A DNA stretch of 64,000 nt from Eriocheir sinensis (GCF_024679095.1 NC_066529.1:176001-240000); one strand, 5' to 3'; positions 1-12,289 are shown, counted from the first letter of the stretch. A program made the numbers and translations. The notes: generated by a model from the letters alone, not told the origin.

Positions 1-222
1 CATTGCCACCAACTTGGGCATGTCTTTGGCCAGTATAGTAAGACAGTTTTGCTTCTTACATCAGCTATTTCTAAGGGCTAAAGAGGGGATCAGTTGGGTT
101 GCAATGAGTGTTTTTTGGGTTCATGCAACTGAAGAAGGGTTAGGCCAGCACCAGGGTTATAAAACTACCCCTGGAAATGCCCACAACTCCTTGGAAAGCC
201 CTGCCAGATGTGTGTTTCTCCC

Positions 223-356
223 ACTCCACTTCCCTTCCCTTCCCATCCCTTTCCTTCCTTCCCATCCCATCCCATCCCTTCCTCTCCCATCCCATCCTTT
301 CCCATCCCATCCCTTCCCATCCCTTCCCTTCCCTTCCAATCCTATCCCTTCCCTCT
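223..356 (+). repeat. TTCCC/ATCCC minisatellite
   Basis: Degenerate pentanucleotide array of TTCCC and ATCCC units on the plus strand, with a pure pyrimidine/purine strand split apart from the A of ATCCC. A second copy lies at 2546-2696 in the next unit. Confidence 0.9.
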
Positions 357-417
357 CAGGGAATTTTGATGCTTGTAAATCCAAACACTCGTACAACTTG
401 TATAATGTAACCCTCGT

Positions 418-535
418 AAGAAGATGGCTCCACTATAAACACTTGCCTGCGCCATGATGGGCTGGGGCCGAATACCATCCAGGCCCCTCAAGCAAGCCTA
501 CCGGCACAATAGGAGGAGATGTAAAAAAAACAAAA
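418..535 (+). repeat. SINE-like 3' end with A-rich tail
   Basis: The segment from ATGGCTCCACTATAAACACT to the A-rich run resembles the 3' part of the tRNA-derived SINE on the minus strand at 8697-9068, which shares the GCGCCACTATAAACACTCGCC and GGGCTGGGCCGA stretches in RNA sense. It is therefore read as a truncated SINE on the plus strand. The equivalent copy is at about 2755-2876. Confidence 0.6.
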
Positions 536-1375
536 AAAGCAGAGGTATCACTGTGCCGTCAATTATCCCGAGTTAAAAATTCCTTGTTCTGCCGCATACA
601 ACTGTTTCCTTAATATAAAGCATGTTAATTTTCTTGGGGGGGGGACTTAGGGCCGCTTTCACAGTCGTTATGTTTGTTTTGATCGCTACCAATGATCGCC
701 GCCGTAGAATTTCCACTTAAAACTGGCCGATGGGGTGGTAGTGGGGTTAGCCTAGCCTTGCCACACACTCTCAACCCCTCTCGCTTCCTCTGCAGCCGCC
801 ACCACCCCATAGGCCAGTTTCACGTGGAAAACTATAGCATCGATCGGCGCCATTGGTAACGATCAAAACAAAGCTTCCCTAAGTGCCAAAAGTCTGTCAT
901 AAGCAGCGTGAACTTCATCTAATTCACCCCAAAGTAACCTTACTCTGTCTTGAATGACCCTAAACTAATGTAATTCACTCATATTACCTAAAACTACAGT
1001 TGAATTACCCTAAACTTGCCTTAAAATGATCCCCTTAACGTAATTCACTCCAAGGTAACCTGAATCTGACCTATCCTGACCTTACCTTAATATCCTAACC
1101 TTACCTTAACTTATCCTGACCTCACCCTTAAGTGAGGGTTTCAGGACGGTACAGAATTCTGCTAATATTTTCTGCACCTGTACATGTATGTTCATAAGCC
1201 CAGCATAATTTTTCATTAACACTATTATTATTATTATTATTACTATTATTATTATTATTATTATGCACTATATTCAAAGGTTAGGTTATATATTATGCAT
1301 TCAAAGATTGTTTTACTAAAGTTATGATTAAATTTTTTTATTATTGTAGGGCTATTGTATGTGTGAATTGTTTTG

Positions 1376-1536
<161 letters not shown>

Positions 1537-1620
1537 ATAATTTTAGCCTGAAAAGAATTTATAATGACCTCAAAAAATGAATTATCAACTGTACTAATAT
1601 CTTTACTTATCTTTAGAGAC

Positions 1621-1654
<34 letters not shown>

Positions 1655-1766
1655 AGACTGACAGACAGACATTCCATTGGTGAGTGTTAAATAATTTTCC
1701 TTCCTTCCTTCCTTCCTTCCTGGCTCTTGGATAGGTTAGGTTAAAGGGGCTGATTATTAAACATTT

Positions 1767-3558
1767 CAACGTTGACTGTACCTCATATATCGCACTTGAC
1801 TGGGGCCGCCAAACCCTTAGGAGAAGCTAAATTGCACTTGCCAAACAGTAGAATCAATGGGGTTTACTCTAATGGGGTCCAGGCCCTCCCCAAGGTACCC
1901 ATTCCTCCCCCATTACACTCTCCTAGGCAATGGTGGGATACATACAGCGTGTTAGTTGAAGGGTTAACCCAGTGGTAGCAGCGGGGATCATGTTTCTCAA
2001 TGGTCCCTATTCATTGCCAGTAAAAGTATACAGAATTATAATATCTGCCAAAATTAATACGTAAAGCACATACTGCACCATAGCTATACGATATAGGACG
2101 ATGATAGGTATTTATTTAATAATGCACCCATGCTGTGATTACACTGTTAAAAATCTGCTGCAAGGCTTTGAGGCCTGTCACTAGTGGAGCCTGTGGCCAC
2201 ATGTCTGCAGACCCATTCATACGTTAGAGATGGACACACTAATCGGCTGTGCTATTTGACGATGACTGAGGCCTTCACCGTCAAGGATAATGATGACTTT
2301 GTGCCGGTCTTGTGGGGTCTGCATTGCCACCAACTTGGGCATGACTTTGGACAGTATAGTAAGACAGTTTTGCTTCTTACATCAGCTATTTCTAAGGGCT
2401 AAAGAGGGGATCAGTTGGGTTGCAATGAGTGTTTTGTGGGGTTCATGCAACTGAAGAAGGGTTAGGCCAGCACCAGGGTTATAAAACTACCCCTGGAAAT
2501 GCCCACAACTCCTTGGAAAGCCCTGCCAGATGTGTGTTTCTCCCACTCCACTTCCCTTCCCTTCCCATCCCTTTCCTTCCCTTCCCATCCCATCCCATCC
2601 CTTCCTCTCCCATCCCATCCTTTCCCATCCCATCCCTTCCCATCCCTTCCCTTCCCATCCCTTCCCTTCCCTTCCAATCCTATCCCTTCCCTCTCAGGGA
2701 ATTTTGATGCTTGTAAATCCAAACACTCGTACAACTTGGATAATGTAACCCGCGTAAGCAGAGGGCTCAACGATAAACACTTGCCTGCGCCATGATGGGC
2801 TGGGGCGAATACCATCCAGGCCCTCAAGCAAGCCTACCGGCACAATAGGAGGAGATGTAAAAAAACAAAAACAAAAAAGCAGAGGTATCACTGTGCCGTC
2901 AATTATCCCGAGTTAAAATTCCTTGTTCTGCCGCATACAACTGTTTCCTTAATATAAAGCATGTTAATTTTCTTGGGGGGGGGACTTAGGGCCGCTTTCA
3001 CAGTCGTTATGTTTGTTTTGATCGCTACCAATGATCGCCGTAGAATTTCCACTTAAAACTGGCCGATGGGGTGGTAGTGGGGTTAGCCTAGCCTGCCACA
3101 CACTCTCAACCCTCTCGCTTCCTCTGCAGCCGCCACCACCCCATAGGCCAGTTTCACGTGGAAAACTATAGCATCGATCGGCGCCATTGGTAACGATCAA
3201 AACAAAGCTTCCTAAGTGCCAAAGTCTGTCATAAGCAGCGTGAACTTCATCTAATTCACCCCAAAGTAACCTTACTCTGTCTTGAATGACCCTAAACTAA
3301 TGTAATTCACTCTCATCTTACCTAAAACTACAGTTGAATTACCCTAAACTTGCCTTAAAATATTCCCCTTAACGTAATTCACTCCAAGGTAACCTGAATC
3401 TGACCTATCCTGACCTTACCTTAATATCCTAACCTTACCTTAACTTATCCTGACCTTACCCTTAAGTGAGGGTTTCAGGACGGTACAGAATTCTGCTAAT
3501 ATTTTCTGCACCTGTACATGTATGTTCATAAGCCCAGCATAATTTTTCATTAACACTA

Positions 3559-3615
<57 letters not shown>

Positions 3616-3726
3616 GCACTATATTCAAAGGTTAGGTTATATATTATGCATTCAAAGATTGTTTTACTAAAGTTATGATTAAATTTTTTTATTATTGTAG
3701 GGCTATTGTATGTGTGAATTGTTTGG

Positions 3727-3819
<93 letters not shown>

Positions 3820-4050
3820 ATAATTTTAGCCTGAAAAGAATTTATAATGACCTCAAAAAATGAATTATCAACTGTTTACTTATCCTTACTTATCTTTAGA
3901 GACTAGAAGAAGAAGAAGAGGAAGAGGAAGAGGAAGACTGACAGACAGACATTCCATTGGTGCGTGTTAAATAATTTTCCTTCCTTTCTTCCTTCCTTCC
4001 TGGCTCTTGGATAGGTTAGGTTAAAGGGGCTGATTATTAAACATTTCAAC
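1767..4050 (+). repeat. Complete 2.3 kb repeat unit
   Basis: The unit begins at CAACGTTGACTGTACCTCAT and ends where the sequence after TTCAAC changes from GTTGACTG to GCCCAAACTC. Its second half repeats 1-1766 and its first half is repeated at 7283-8050. It contains a piece of a TTAA-flanked MITE end near 1963-2010 (GTAGCAGCGGGGATCATG), a pyrimidine minisatellite, ATT and CT tracts. No protein domain is recognisable. Confidence 0.85.
3556..3615. repeat. (ATT)n microsatellite
   Basis: About 60 bases of ATT trinucleotides. The corresponding tract at 1219-1263 is shorter and carries an ACT interruption. Confidence 0.95.
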
Positions 4051-4278
4051 GCCCAAACTCACTTCTGTAAGGCTTTCATAGTAGGGCTTTTTGGGCATGT
4101 CCTGGGGTAGTTTTTTGACCCTTGAGGTAGTGTGACCCTTCCCCTGCACCATGAACCTAAAGAAACACATTTGACGAGGCTTTGGGAGGAGTTTTTGGCA
4201 TTCCCACGGATAGTTCTGGCACGTGAGGAAGGGCGTCAGATGGTACATGGCGGACACGTTCTTTTCCTGCACAGAAGG

Positions 4279-4317
<39 letters not shown>

Positions 4318-4470
4318 AAGGGCTTCAAAGTACGGCCTTTCTTTCCGTACTTTCTTGCGCAAAAAATACATGAAAGAGGTCGTTAAAAATAACAGAAAAG
4401 TGCTCACCCTTCCTCTTGTATGCACTTTGTTAGGCACTTTTCTGTGTTATAAAAGTATGTACAGCAGGTG
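4051..4470 (-). repeat. Degenerate 104-bp family repeats with a CA tract
   Basis: Contains about one and a half units of the dispersed 104-bp family, with hallmark strings such as CACCATGAACCTAAAGAAAC and GGGGTAGTTTT. A CA microsatellite lies at 4278-4313. Frames through it encode the translated repeat and are not taken as genes. Confidence 0.7.
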
Positions 4471-4975
4471 ACCCTTTTCAACTGGACCGTAATTCAGTGG
4501 TTCGCCAGACACACCCAGTTGTCAATATGCAGATTTACCCCGTCTCCACACTACTAAACGTGGTACTGTGTCATTGTATTACCAGCTCATTATTACAACT
4601 CTGAACAACGGTCCGTTCTCTCATGTGGGACACACTGGTTCGTCCAACGTCCACACTCTGGGTGACCAATAAGGAGGGTAACCGTTGTGGTGTGGCTGGT
4701 GGAGTGTGCGCTCCTCCACCAAGACCTGGCTCCTCCACCCTTTAACCAGGCCAGGCAATCCCTCCCACATGATTCTCATTTAGATATCGCTGAGAGCCAT
4801 GACTGGCATAATGGTTGGTCTGTGGTATTGACTCCATATCCTGACCACTTAGTTAGCCTTGAAATAAGGGAGTTGTATGCAGAAATTATGGAGCGCTTGA
4901 ACCAGTGAGTGTGATGATTTCTAGTGAGCGTCTCCGTGGGGCGGCAACGCTATTGTTCAATGGTGTCTGGCATTT
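4471..4975. other. Unassigned spacer
   Basis: About 500 bases without recognised repeats. A 73-codon frame on the plus strand at 4687-4908 opens at a GTG, has normal amino-acid composition and ends with a short charged segment, but I cannot link it to a family. It could be chance or an old element remnant. Confidence 0.4.
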
Positions 4976-5449
4976 ACAGCTTCTTGTTTACCACCAGTAA
5001 GGTGAGTTTAGGAAATGATTGAGGTGTTACTTACAGGGTTAAGGATCATGAAAATATTACAGCCTCTTGTTTACCAGCAGTTAGGTGAGTGTAGGAAATG
5101 ATTGAGGTGTTACTTACAGGGTTAAGGATCATGAAAATATTACAGCCTCTTGTTTACCAGCAGTTAGGTGAGTGTAGGAAATGATTGAGGTGTTACTTAC
5201 AGGGTTAAGGATCATGAAAATATTACAGCCTCTTGTTTACCAGCAGTTAGGTGAGTGTAGGAAGTGATTGAGGTGTTACTTACAGGGTTAAGGATCATGA
5301 AAATATTACAGCCTCTTGTTTACCAGCAGTTAGGTGAGTGTAGGAAGTGATTGAGGTGTTACTTACAGGGTTAAGGATCATGAAAATATTACAGCCTCTT
5401 GTTTACCAGCAGTTAGGTGAGTGTAGGAAATGATTGAGGTGTTACAGGG
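4976..5449. repeat. 83-bp tandem array, about 5.6 units
   Basis: Head-to-tail units begin ACAGCCTCTTGTTTACCAGC and end near GGATCATGAAAATATT, spaced 83 bases. Units are nearly identical apart from an A/G change (GGAAATG versus GGAAGTG) shared by two adjacent units, which suggests recent unit-by-unit copying. The array stops exactly at a TTAA-flanked MITE. Confidence 0.95.
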
Positions 5450-5453
5450 TTAA

Positions 5454-5909
5454 CCCGGTAACAGCGACGGGCCAAATCTGTGGCTTTACTGTGTAGCAGC
5501 GACGGGCCAAGTTTGTGGCTTTACCGTGTAGCAGCGACGGGCCAAATTTGTGGCTTTACCGTGTAGCAGCGACGGGCCAAATCTGTGGCTTTACTGTGTA
5601 GCAGCGACGGGCCAAGTTTGTGGCTTTACCGTGTAGCAGCGACGGGACAAATTTGTGGCTTTACCGTGTAGCAGCGATGGGCCAAATTTGTGGCTTTACT
5701 GTGTAACAGGCCAAATTTGTACTTTACCGTAGCAGCGACGGGCCAAATTTGTGGCTTTACCGTGTAGCAGCGATGGGCCAAATTTGTGCCATGATATAAA
5801 CCCCCCAAATTATATGATACATAATCTGATCACAAATGTTTTGATATATATTATTAAATGGTTTGTGTGAGGGGTGATTTTTTCTCATTTTTCTCGCTTG
5901 GAGGGACCA
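5454..5909 (+). mobile_element. TTAA-flanked MITE (family A) with internal 35-bp satellite
   Basis: The element starts after TTAA with CCCGGTAACAGCGACGGG. It carries about nine or ten 35-bp units of the form GTAGCAGCGACGGGCC..TTTGTGGCTTTACC, followed by a conserved body (CATGATATAAACCCCCC, a GATATATATTAT stretch, TTTTTTCTCATTTTTCTCGC). It ends at a second TTAA, where family B is inserted. TTAA targets and CCC/GGG termini are what piggyBac-type elements use, so it is probably a piggyBac-type non-autonomous element. No transposase is present. Confidence 0.7.
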
Positions 5910-5913
5910 TTAA

Positions 5914-6515
5914 CCCTTTCATTGCTAAATGCTGGCAGCAAGCGTAAAGGCGTGTTGCTGGCGTTGTTAAACACTCGCTCACGAGCTCCAGCCGCACTCA
6001 AATCTCCACGGATGAGTGTGTTCCAACACTGATTCTCACAACACAGGATTGCCAATTGAGTGTGTTCTTCACTAAATTTGGTGGAAAATCATGTCAGCCC
6101 AGCGGCAAATCTGGACGAGCAACTGGTGGATGTTGTTGACCAATGTAGCGACATTTTGCATAGTTTCACATGACTGATATTTTGATCAAATAGTTGTAAA
6201 TATTGCAGTTGTCAATACTGCCCTGCCAGCACCCCATCATCAAGAGATCTACAGTAGTTGCCTTACAGCTGACCGTCGCGCATGTATAAATGTACGTCTT
6301 CACAGGCAACACCCCCTCAACGTGCCTGTACTTTCGCAGGAGAGGTTTACATTACTGAATTGTATAGATCTTGGCCTCCTCTTTCCAATGGTGTTTTTGT
6401 TTTGTAACTGTGATGAATAGTTTTTGAGATATAGCAGTTAAAAGAGATGCCCTGCTGGGGTGCCCGAGCGTGCCTGAGGGGATAGTCTCGTAGCGAGCGC
6501 TTAGCAATGAAAGGG
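5914..6515 (+). mobile_element. TTAA-flanked MITE (family B)
   Basis: Inverted termini read CCCTTTCATTGCTAA at the left and TTAGCAATGAAAGGG at the right. The left flank is TTAA and the right flank is TTAG, a one-base decay. The same family occurs at 35364-35898, 51050-51586 and as a fragment at 25905-26215. There is no coding capacity. piggyBac-like mobilisation is inferred from the target site only. Confidence 0.75.
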
Positions 6516-7010
6516 TTAGCCCTTCCTATGTACCATAAACCTAAAAGAAACACTCAATAGAACCTAATTATTCTCCTTTTTGGCCTTTGGAAGTAGTTGA
6601 TGTGAGGGTCGGGTCATAGTAATTGCCCTCCTGAAATACATATTTAACAAGGCGCTCGTAGAAGTTTGAGGTCATTCCAGGCGTACCAGCTTCATGACCC
6701 AGGTGGTGGTGGTGGTTTAATGACCCTTCCTATGCACCATGAATCTAAAAGAAACAATAGAGTCTAATTATTCTCCTTTTTGTCCTTTTGAAATAGTAAA
6801 TGTCTGATGGTCACATTCTTAAATATAGCCAAGACAAGACGGCGGCTTTCCTAGGAGTCGCAGGCATTCCCAGGGGTTGGCCCAGGTGGTGGTTTAACCC
6901 TTCCTCTGTACCATGAACCTAAGAAAACACTCATTAGAAACCGACTGACCACCTTTTCGGCCTTTAAAATTGGTTAACTTGAGGGTCTCAGAATGCTGCC
7001 CTAAGGGTGT
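6516..7010 (-). repeat. Diverged 104-bp family repeats
   Basis: Three or four poorly preserved units with CTTCCTATGCACCATGAA, TCTCCTTTTTGGCCTTTGGAA and CCAGGGG strings. They are less regular than the array at 13510-14119. Confidence 0.6.
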
Positions 7011-7282
7011 GTGCCATGTTTGACCTAAATTGTACACTGCCATATTACATTATTATAAGTCCACAGTGTTCCCATCACAGCAACACTGTACCCAGCGTTG
7101 CCATGTACTCAAATCATTGCCTATATTGTTTCAAGGCCCTAAAACTATTGTACATGCACCAATAATGCCCTAAAATTAAAGTTAATGTTATTAGTGTCAA
7201 GTATTGATGCTTTTGTGGCAATACTTGTGAGTAAAAAAACAGGAAATACGATAAATGTTCACGGTGGTTCATGGTAAGCCGG
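7011..7282. other. Unassigned spacer
   Basis: AT-rich sequence of about 270 bases between the 104-bp repeats and the third 2.3 kb repeat copy. I see no repeat, RNA or coding signal. Confidence 0.4.
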
Positions 7283-8050
7283 CAACGTTGACTGTACCTC
7301 ATATATCGCACTTGACTGGGGCCGCCAAACCCTTAGGAGAAGCTAAATTGCACTTGCCAAACAGTAGAATCAATGGGGTTTACTCTAATGGGGTCCAGGC
7401 CCTCCCCAAGGTACCCATTCCTCCCCCATTACACTCACTCTCCTAGGCAATGGTGGGATACATACAGCGTGTTAGTTGAAGGGTTAACCCAGTGGTAGCA
7501 GCGGGGATCATGTTTCTTAATGGTCCCTATTCATTGCCAGTAAAAGTATACAGAATTATAATATCTGCCAAAATTAATAAAAGCACATACTGCACCATAG
7601 CTATACGATATAGGGGCGATGATAGGTATTTATTTAATAATGCACCCATGCTGTGATTACACTGTTAAAATCTGCTGCTAGGCTTTGAGGCCTGTCACTA
7701 GTGGAGCCTGTGTACATGTCTGCAGACCCATTCATACGTTAGAGATGGACACACTAATCGGCTGTGCTATTTGACGATGACTGAGGCCTTCACCGTCAAG
7801 GATAATGATGACTTTGTGCCGGTCTTGTGGGGTCTGCATTGCCACCAACTTGAGCATGACTTTGGCCAGTATAGTAAGACAGTTTTGCTTCTTACATCAG
7901 CTATTTCTAAGGGCCAAAGAGGGGATCAGTTGGGTTGCAATGAGTGTTTGGGTTCATGCAACTGAAGAAGGGTTAGGCCAGCACCAGGGTTATAAAACTA
8001 CCCCTGGAAATGCCCACAATTCCTAGGAAGGCCTTGCCAGATGTGTGTTT
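7283..8050 (+). repeat. Third, partial copy of the 2.3 kb repeat unit
   Basis: Matches the first 770 bases of the unit at 1767 and then passes into ordinary 104-bp family sequence instead of the TTCCC minisatellite. This indicates that the 2.3 kb unit was itself built on a 104-bp repeat background. Confidence 0.8.
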
Positions 8051-8345
8051 CTTCAGGGTCATGGTACAGAGGAAGGGTCACACTACCACAAGGGCCACAA
8101 AACTACCCCTGGAAATGCCCACAACTCCTAGGAAATCCTTGACAAATGTGTGTTTCTATAGGTTCATGGTACAGAGGAAAGGTCACACTACCACCAGGGC
8201 CACAAAACTGCTCCTGGAAATGTTCAAAACTCCTACGAAAACCTTGGCAAATCTGTGTTTTTAGGTTCATGATACAGAGGAAGGATCAAACTACCATCGA
8301 GGTCACAAATCTACCCCTGGAAATAAAGAAAAAACCCATGAAAGG
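8030..8345 (+). repeat. 104-bp family tandem repeats
   Basis: Three consecutive units in the orientation TTCATGGTACAGAGGAAGG ... ACTACCCCTGGAAATG ... GTGTGTTTCT. The open frames they make exist because the unit is close to a multiple of three bases long. Confidence 0.85.
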
Positions 8346-8546
8346 ACAGAATTAGGATCAAACGACTTCAGTATAACCATTTCAAATAGTCTGTTTGGGT
8401 GTTGGATTCCCTCCCTCTCCTATGTTATCTATTGGTAATACATGAGAGGGAAAAATAAGTGTTGGGACTGTGCAAAGTATTACGAGTTAAACCCGAGAAG
8501 TTTTGGGTCCCTCCAAAGGTCGGTTTAGGGGCCGTTTTATAGGGCC
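8346..8546. other. Unassigned spacer with one stray hairpin arm
   Basis: Mostly featureless, but TTAAACCCGAGAAGTTTTGG near 8487 repeats the arm of the hairpin immediately downstream. Confidence 0.4.
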
Positions 8547-8618
8547 AACCCGAGAAGTTTTGGCTCCCTACAGAGTTATTCATCCCAAACTCTGTAGGGA
8601 CCAGAAACTTCTCGGGTT
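8547..8618. repeat. Long imperfect hairpin, 31-base arms
   Basis: AACCCGAGAAGTTTTGGC... at 8547-8577 pairs with ...GACCAGAAACTTCTCGGGTT at 8588-8618 around a loop of about 10 bases. The right arm ends in TTAA, so this may be the terminal or core of another small TTAA element. Confidence 0.8.
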
Positions 8619-8629
8619 AAAGGCTCCTC

Positions 8630-8696
8630 CGTCAAAGCGAGAAAAATGAGAAAAAATCATCACTCACGCAAACCATTTCATAATATATATCAACAC
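8630..8696 (-). mobile_element. Family A MITE fragment, split by a SINE
   Basis: AAAGCGAGAAAAATGAGAAA to ATATATATCAACAC is the minus-strand middle of family A. The rest of an element of this family, ending CGTCGCTGCTACCGGG then TTAA, is at 9296-9397 beyond the SINE. Confidence 0.65.
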
Positions 8697-9068
8697 TTTT
8701 TTTTTTTTTTTTTTTTTTTTTTTACGTCGCGGCCTATAGCACCGGTAGGCTTTTTCCCGGTGGGGCCTGATGGTCGGCCCAAGGCTTCTTCCCAGTGGGT
8801 CCTGATGGTCGGCCCAGCCCGTTCTGGCACAGGCGAGTGTTTATAGTGGCGCCATCTTGCATTGGCTCATGCTGCCCTCCCGGAGCTCATCTTTAATCCT
8901 AGAATCTAGAGTCCAGGTTGATAGGTGGTCTTCTGGACAGCATGTGGGTAGTTTTAAGCCACTCGGCGGCGGCTGAAAAATCCCAGCTTGGTGGCACCGG
9001 GCGGGGATTGAACTCGCGTCCTCCTGAACGCGGTGCTGTTACTCTGTCGATTCAGCCACCGCCTCCCC
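8697..9068 (-). mobile_element. tRNA-derived SINE with poly(A) tail
   Basis: Read on the minus strand it begins near GGGGAGGCGGTGGCTGAATC, has a tRNA T-loop/B-box-like GAGTTCAATCCCC, a unique body of about 270 bases, and ends in a run of about 25 A (plus-strand T at 8699-8723). RNA polymerase III transcription and LINE-dependent retroposition are what such elements use. No clear target duplication is visible. The body is related to the tails at 418-535 and 2755-2876. Confidence 0.75.
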
Positions 9069-9295
9069 TGATCAGTTTATGGCCGGTATCATAAGACACT
9101 TTTGCTTCCCACATCAGCTATTTCAAAAGGCCAAAGAGGGGGTCAGTCGGGTTCTAATGAGTGTTTCTTGAGGTTCACGGTGCGGAAGAATGGTTAAACT
9201 ACCACCAGGGTCATAAAACTACTCCTGGATATACCCACAACTCCGAGGAAAGCCTTGTCAAATATATGTTCTTGGTGAAATGTCTTATAATACGA
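9069..9295 (+). repeat. 2.3 kb/104-bp family sequence
   Basis: Contains the ACATCAGCTATTTCAAAAGG and GGTCAGTCGGGTTCTAATGA strings seen at 2380-2420, followed by a 104-bp unit. Confidence 0.65.
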
Positions 9296-9397
9296 CCCTA
9301 TGTATCATCTATTTTAGGGGGTTTATGTCATGGCAAAAATTTGGCCCGTCGCTGCTACACGGTAAAGCCATAAAATTGGCCCGTCGCTGCTACCGGG
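9296..9397 (-). mobile_element. Family A MITE, terminal part
   Basis: Minus-strand family A from the ATGTATCATCTATTTT segment through two 35-bp units (GGCCCGTCGCTGCTAC) to the GGG terminus followed by TTAA at 9398-9401. Confidence 0.7.
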
Positions 9398-9500
9398 TTA
9401 ATTGTATTTTGACGTTCTGACCTCACACGGCACGGCTAGTCTAGTCTCGCATTGGCTGGGCTCCTGCGTGAGGACTAAGCCTGTATTGCACCCAGCAGCA
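9398..9500. other. Short spacer
   Basis: About 100 bases of unassigned sequence between the MITE and the 104-bp repeats. Confidence 0.4.
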
Positions 9501-9840
9501 CATACATGGCAAGGCTTTCGGAGGAGTCTGGGGCATTTCCAGGGGTAGTTTAATGACCCTTCTGGTAGTGTGACTTCTGTACCATGAACAGAAGAAATGC
9601 ACATTTGAGAAGGCTTTCGGATGAGTTTTGCACATTTCCAGGGGTAGTTTAATGACCCTTCTGGTAGTGTGACTTCTGTACCATGAACAGAAGAAATGCA
9701 CATTTGAGAAGGCTTTCGGATGAGTTTTTTCGCATTTCCAGGGGTAGTTTAATGACCCTGGTGGTAGTGTGACCATTCTTCTGAACCAAGAACTTACCAA
9801 AACATTCAATAAGACCTAACTGACCTCATTTTTGGCCTTT
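9501..9840 (-). repeat. 104-bp family tandem repeats
   Basis: Three consecutive units. Two are nearly identical across AAGAAATGCACATTTGAGAA and share the same change (CTTCTGGTAGTGTGACTTCT), which implies recent local duplication. Confidence 0.85.
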
Positions 9841-10401
9841 GGAAATATCTGATGTGAGGGAGTGAGGCATCTAAGTATACCTACCTTAGTAACCTTTCTA
9901 TAGCAGCTCTTAGGATGAAGATTCTGTACGTCAGTAAGGGAGGAAAATACATTCGTTGAAGGAGATTTTATACCTTAGGGAAGTGTCTGAAGGAGTGAGC
10001 TACTTAACCCATTGTGGAGGTTAGCTTGAAGAGGTGGAGGACTTCCTCTCTCCTGTTGAGTGCCTCATGGTGTGCCTGGTAATTAAGATTATCTAAATGT
10101 TCTTGTCTATCATATAGTATTTTGTTCAGGCTTCTCTTGCCGACATTTGTTTAATTTCATTTGGCGTTTTGGTAATTGTTTATACGTCTACGCTACTCTC
10201 ATTACCACTCCTCTCTTCTGCTCTCTCTCCAAGCTCCTCCTCTCAACTTTTCCTTGTTTTGATTCTACTTTTAACTCATTTTCTCCCTCATTTTGACTCA
10301 TCTTTTACTCTCCCTTCTTTTACTCATCTCCTCTTTCCATTCCTCTTCTAATAGGTTTTGTTAAGAACTTTAAACATTTTACTTACTATTATATTGATAT
10401 G
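9841..10401. other. Unassigned spacer, pyrimidine-rich at the end
   Basis: About 560 bases without a recognised gene. From about 10190 the plus strand is strongly T/C rich. It leads directly into an AT tract. Confidence 0.4.
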
Positions 10402-10838
<437 letters not shown>

Positions 10839-12289
10839 GTCAATTATTTATTAAATAAATAGAGCACATTTCCTTCACTAAGAGCAGGCTGATTATGACA
10901 CGACATCTTGGTGTTCTTTCTTCTTCAGCAGTGTGCGGTGTCCTTGAGCAGGCGAGACGCCAGCCATTCAATTCTGCCGAGGGAAGGAAGTCGTGTTAGT
11001 CAACTCTGATGACTTGTACTTTTCTCTGCAAGGGACTGTTCTGTAAGCCAGTCACAGAAGATGTGAACTGTATCTGTACTATGAAGTCTTAAAAATAAAG
11101 TTACTTTATCTTGCCCCAAACCCATTTAGCTAATATCCCCGGACACTTTTTTAGGTATAATTGACTTAAGCTAATTCTATATATATTAAAGGGAGGAACC
11201 AATTTTCATACAGAAAAAAAAACTTATAATATAAAAAGAATTATATATGAATTGGAAACAAGATATTGAGATATAAGAGAAGACAACGAAGGGAACTAAC
11301 AAGAGGAGAGATTGTATACATAAAGAGCTCAAAAGTCATTGAAAAAGCAATGGAAATTAAGAGACAATAAGAACATATGAAATAAAAGACGTGGAAACAA
11401 GAAGAAAATAAGACAGACATGAGATTATTACTATGACATAAATACCTTAGACAAAGAGAAAGCAGATAACATATCACAGACTAAAAATAACATTTGAGGC
11501 GTACAGCAGAGAAGTGAGGTGACATTAGGAATGGCGACCCTTATGTAAAGTGTACGAAGGGTCTCTTTCCCCTTGCAATTAGTATCATAACATAGCAATT
11601 TAACTCTAATTTGCACTGGGAAAGACAGACTACCCCTCCAAGGATGAACGAGGGACGAATCAAAATGGAAGCTCAACTTTTATGGGGCAGACGGAGGGTC
11701 ACTTTCCCTCGTAACGTACATCGTGACAAGAGCAATATAGCAATAATTATGTTCTAGTTAGCAAGGGGCGAAAGGAAAAACAAGATATAGTAACTTGCAA
11801 GGGAAAATAAACCTTGTATAGAATGTACGGAGGGCTGGAAGTCTCGTAATCTGTTCTCAGTGTGTTACCGTACTCTAGTATACGTAACAATAGGTCATCG
11901 TGCCTTAGGATTTCTCTGCCGGAAGCCTCGTTTATACGTTAAGAGATGAGGAGGAAGGGAAACAAGCAAATAATGGAACTATATATACGATACAGTGAAA
12001 AGTATTTACCGAGAAGGATGTACGTATGAGAGGAGGAAAGTGAGGAGGAGGAGGAGGCGGAGAAGAGAGAGATTAAGGTAAGTAAAGGGAAGTAAAACAG
12101 ATGATGAGGATATATATATATAAATAAAACTAAATAAAGAAGGAATGATTAGAACTGAGAGAGAGAAAGGTACATCACAGAGGAGGAAAGTCTGGAATTT
12201 GAGGAAGGAACGCCAGCCGTGGAGTCTACTGTCGTCATGGAGCCGATTCAAGGTACGTCTCAAACTTCCCTTCCTAAGATCTATGAAGC
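10839..12289. other. Unassigned, probably low-copy region
   Basis: About 1.4 kb without recognised elements. An AATAAA hexamer occurs near 11093 after a block of balanced composition, so a transcript end is possible but unproven. From 11560 to 11830 two or three diverged segments share a TTTCCC..GCAAT theme, and a short AT tract lies at 12111-12122. Frames on the minus strand are short and have no recognisable domains. Confidence 0.35.

Noticed and set aside
905..1135. Arthropod telomere (CCTAA)n remnant
   Set aside because: CCTAA-like pentamers are frequent but never run in tandem for more than one or two units. The same diverged text recurs at 3240-3470 as part of the 2.3 kb repeat.
4976..5449. 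CRISPR-like reading of the 83-bp array
   Set aside because: Units are contiguous with no variable spacers, there are no cas-like genes, and the window is eukaryotic.
5454..5800. CRISPR-like reading of the 35-bp repeats
   Set aside because: Head-to-tail satellite units inside a MITE, without spacers.
8010..8355. Repeated peptide of the type RFMVQRKGHTTTR across many short frames
   Set aside because: It follows the 104-bp tandem repeat wherever it occurs, in both orientations, so it is a repeat translation and not a gene family.
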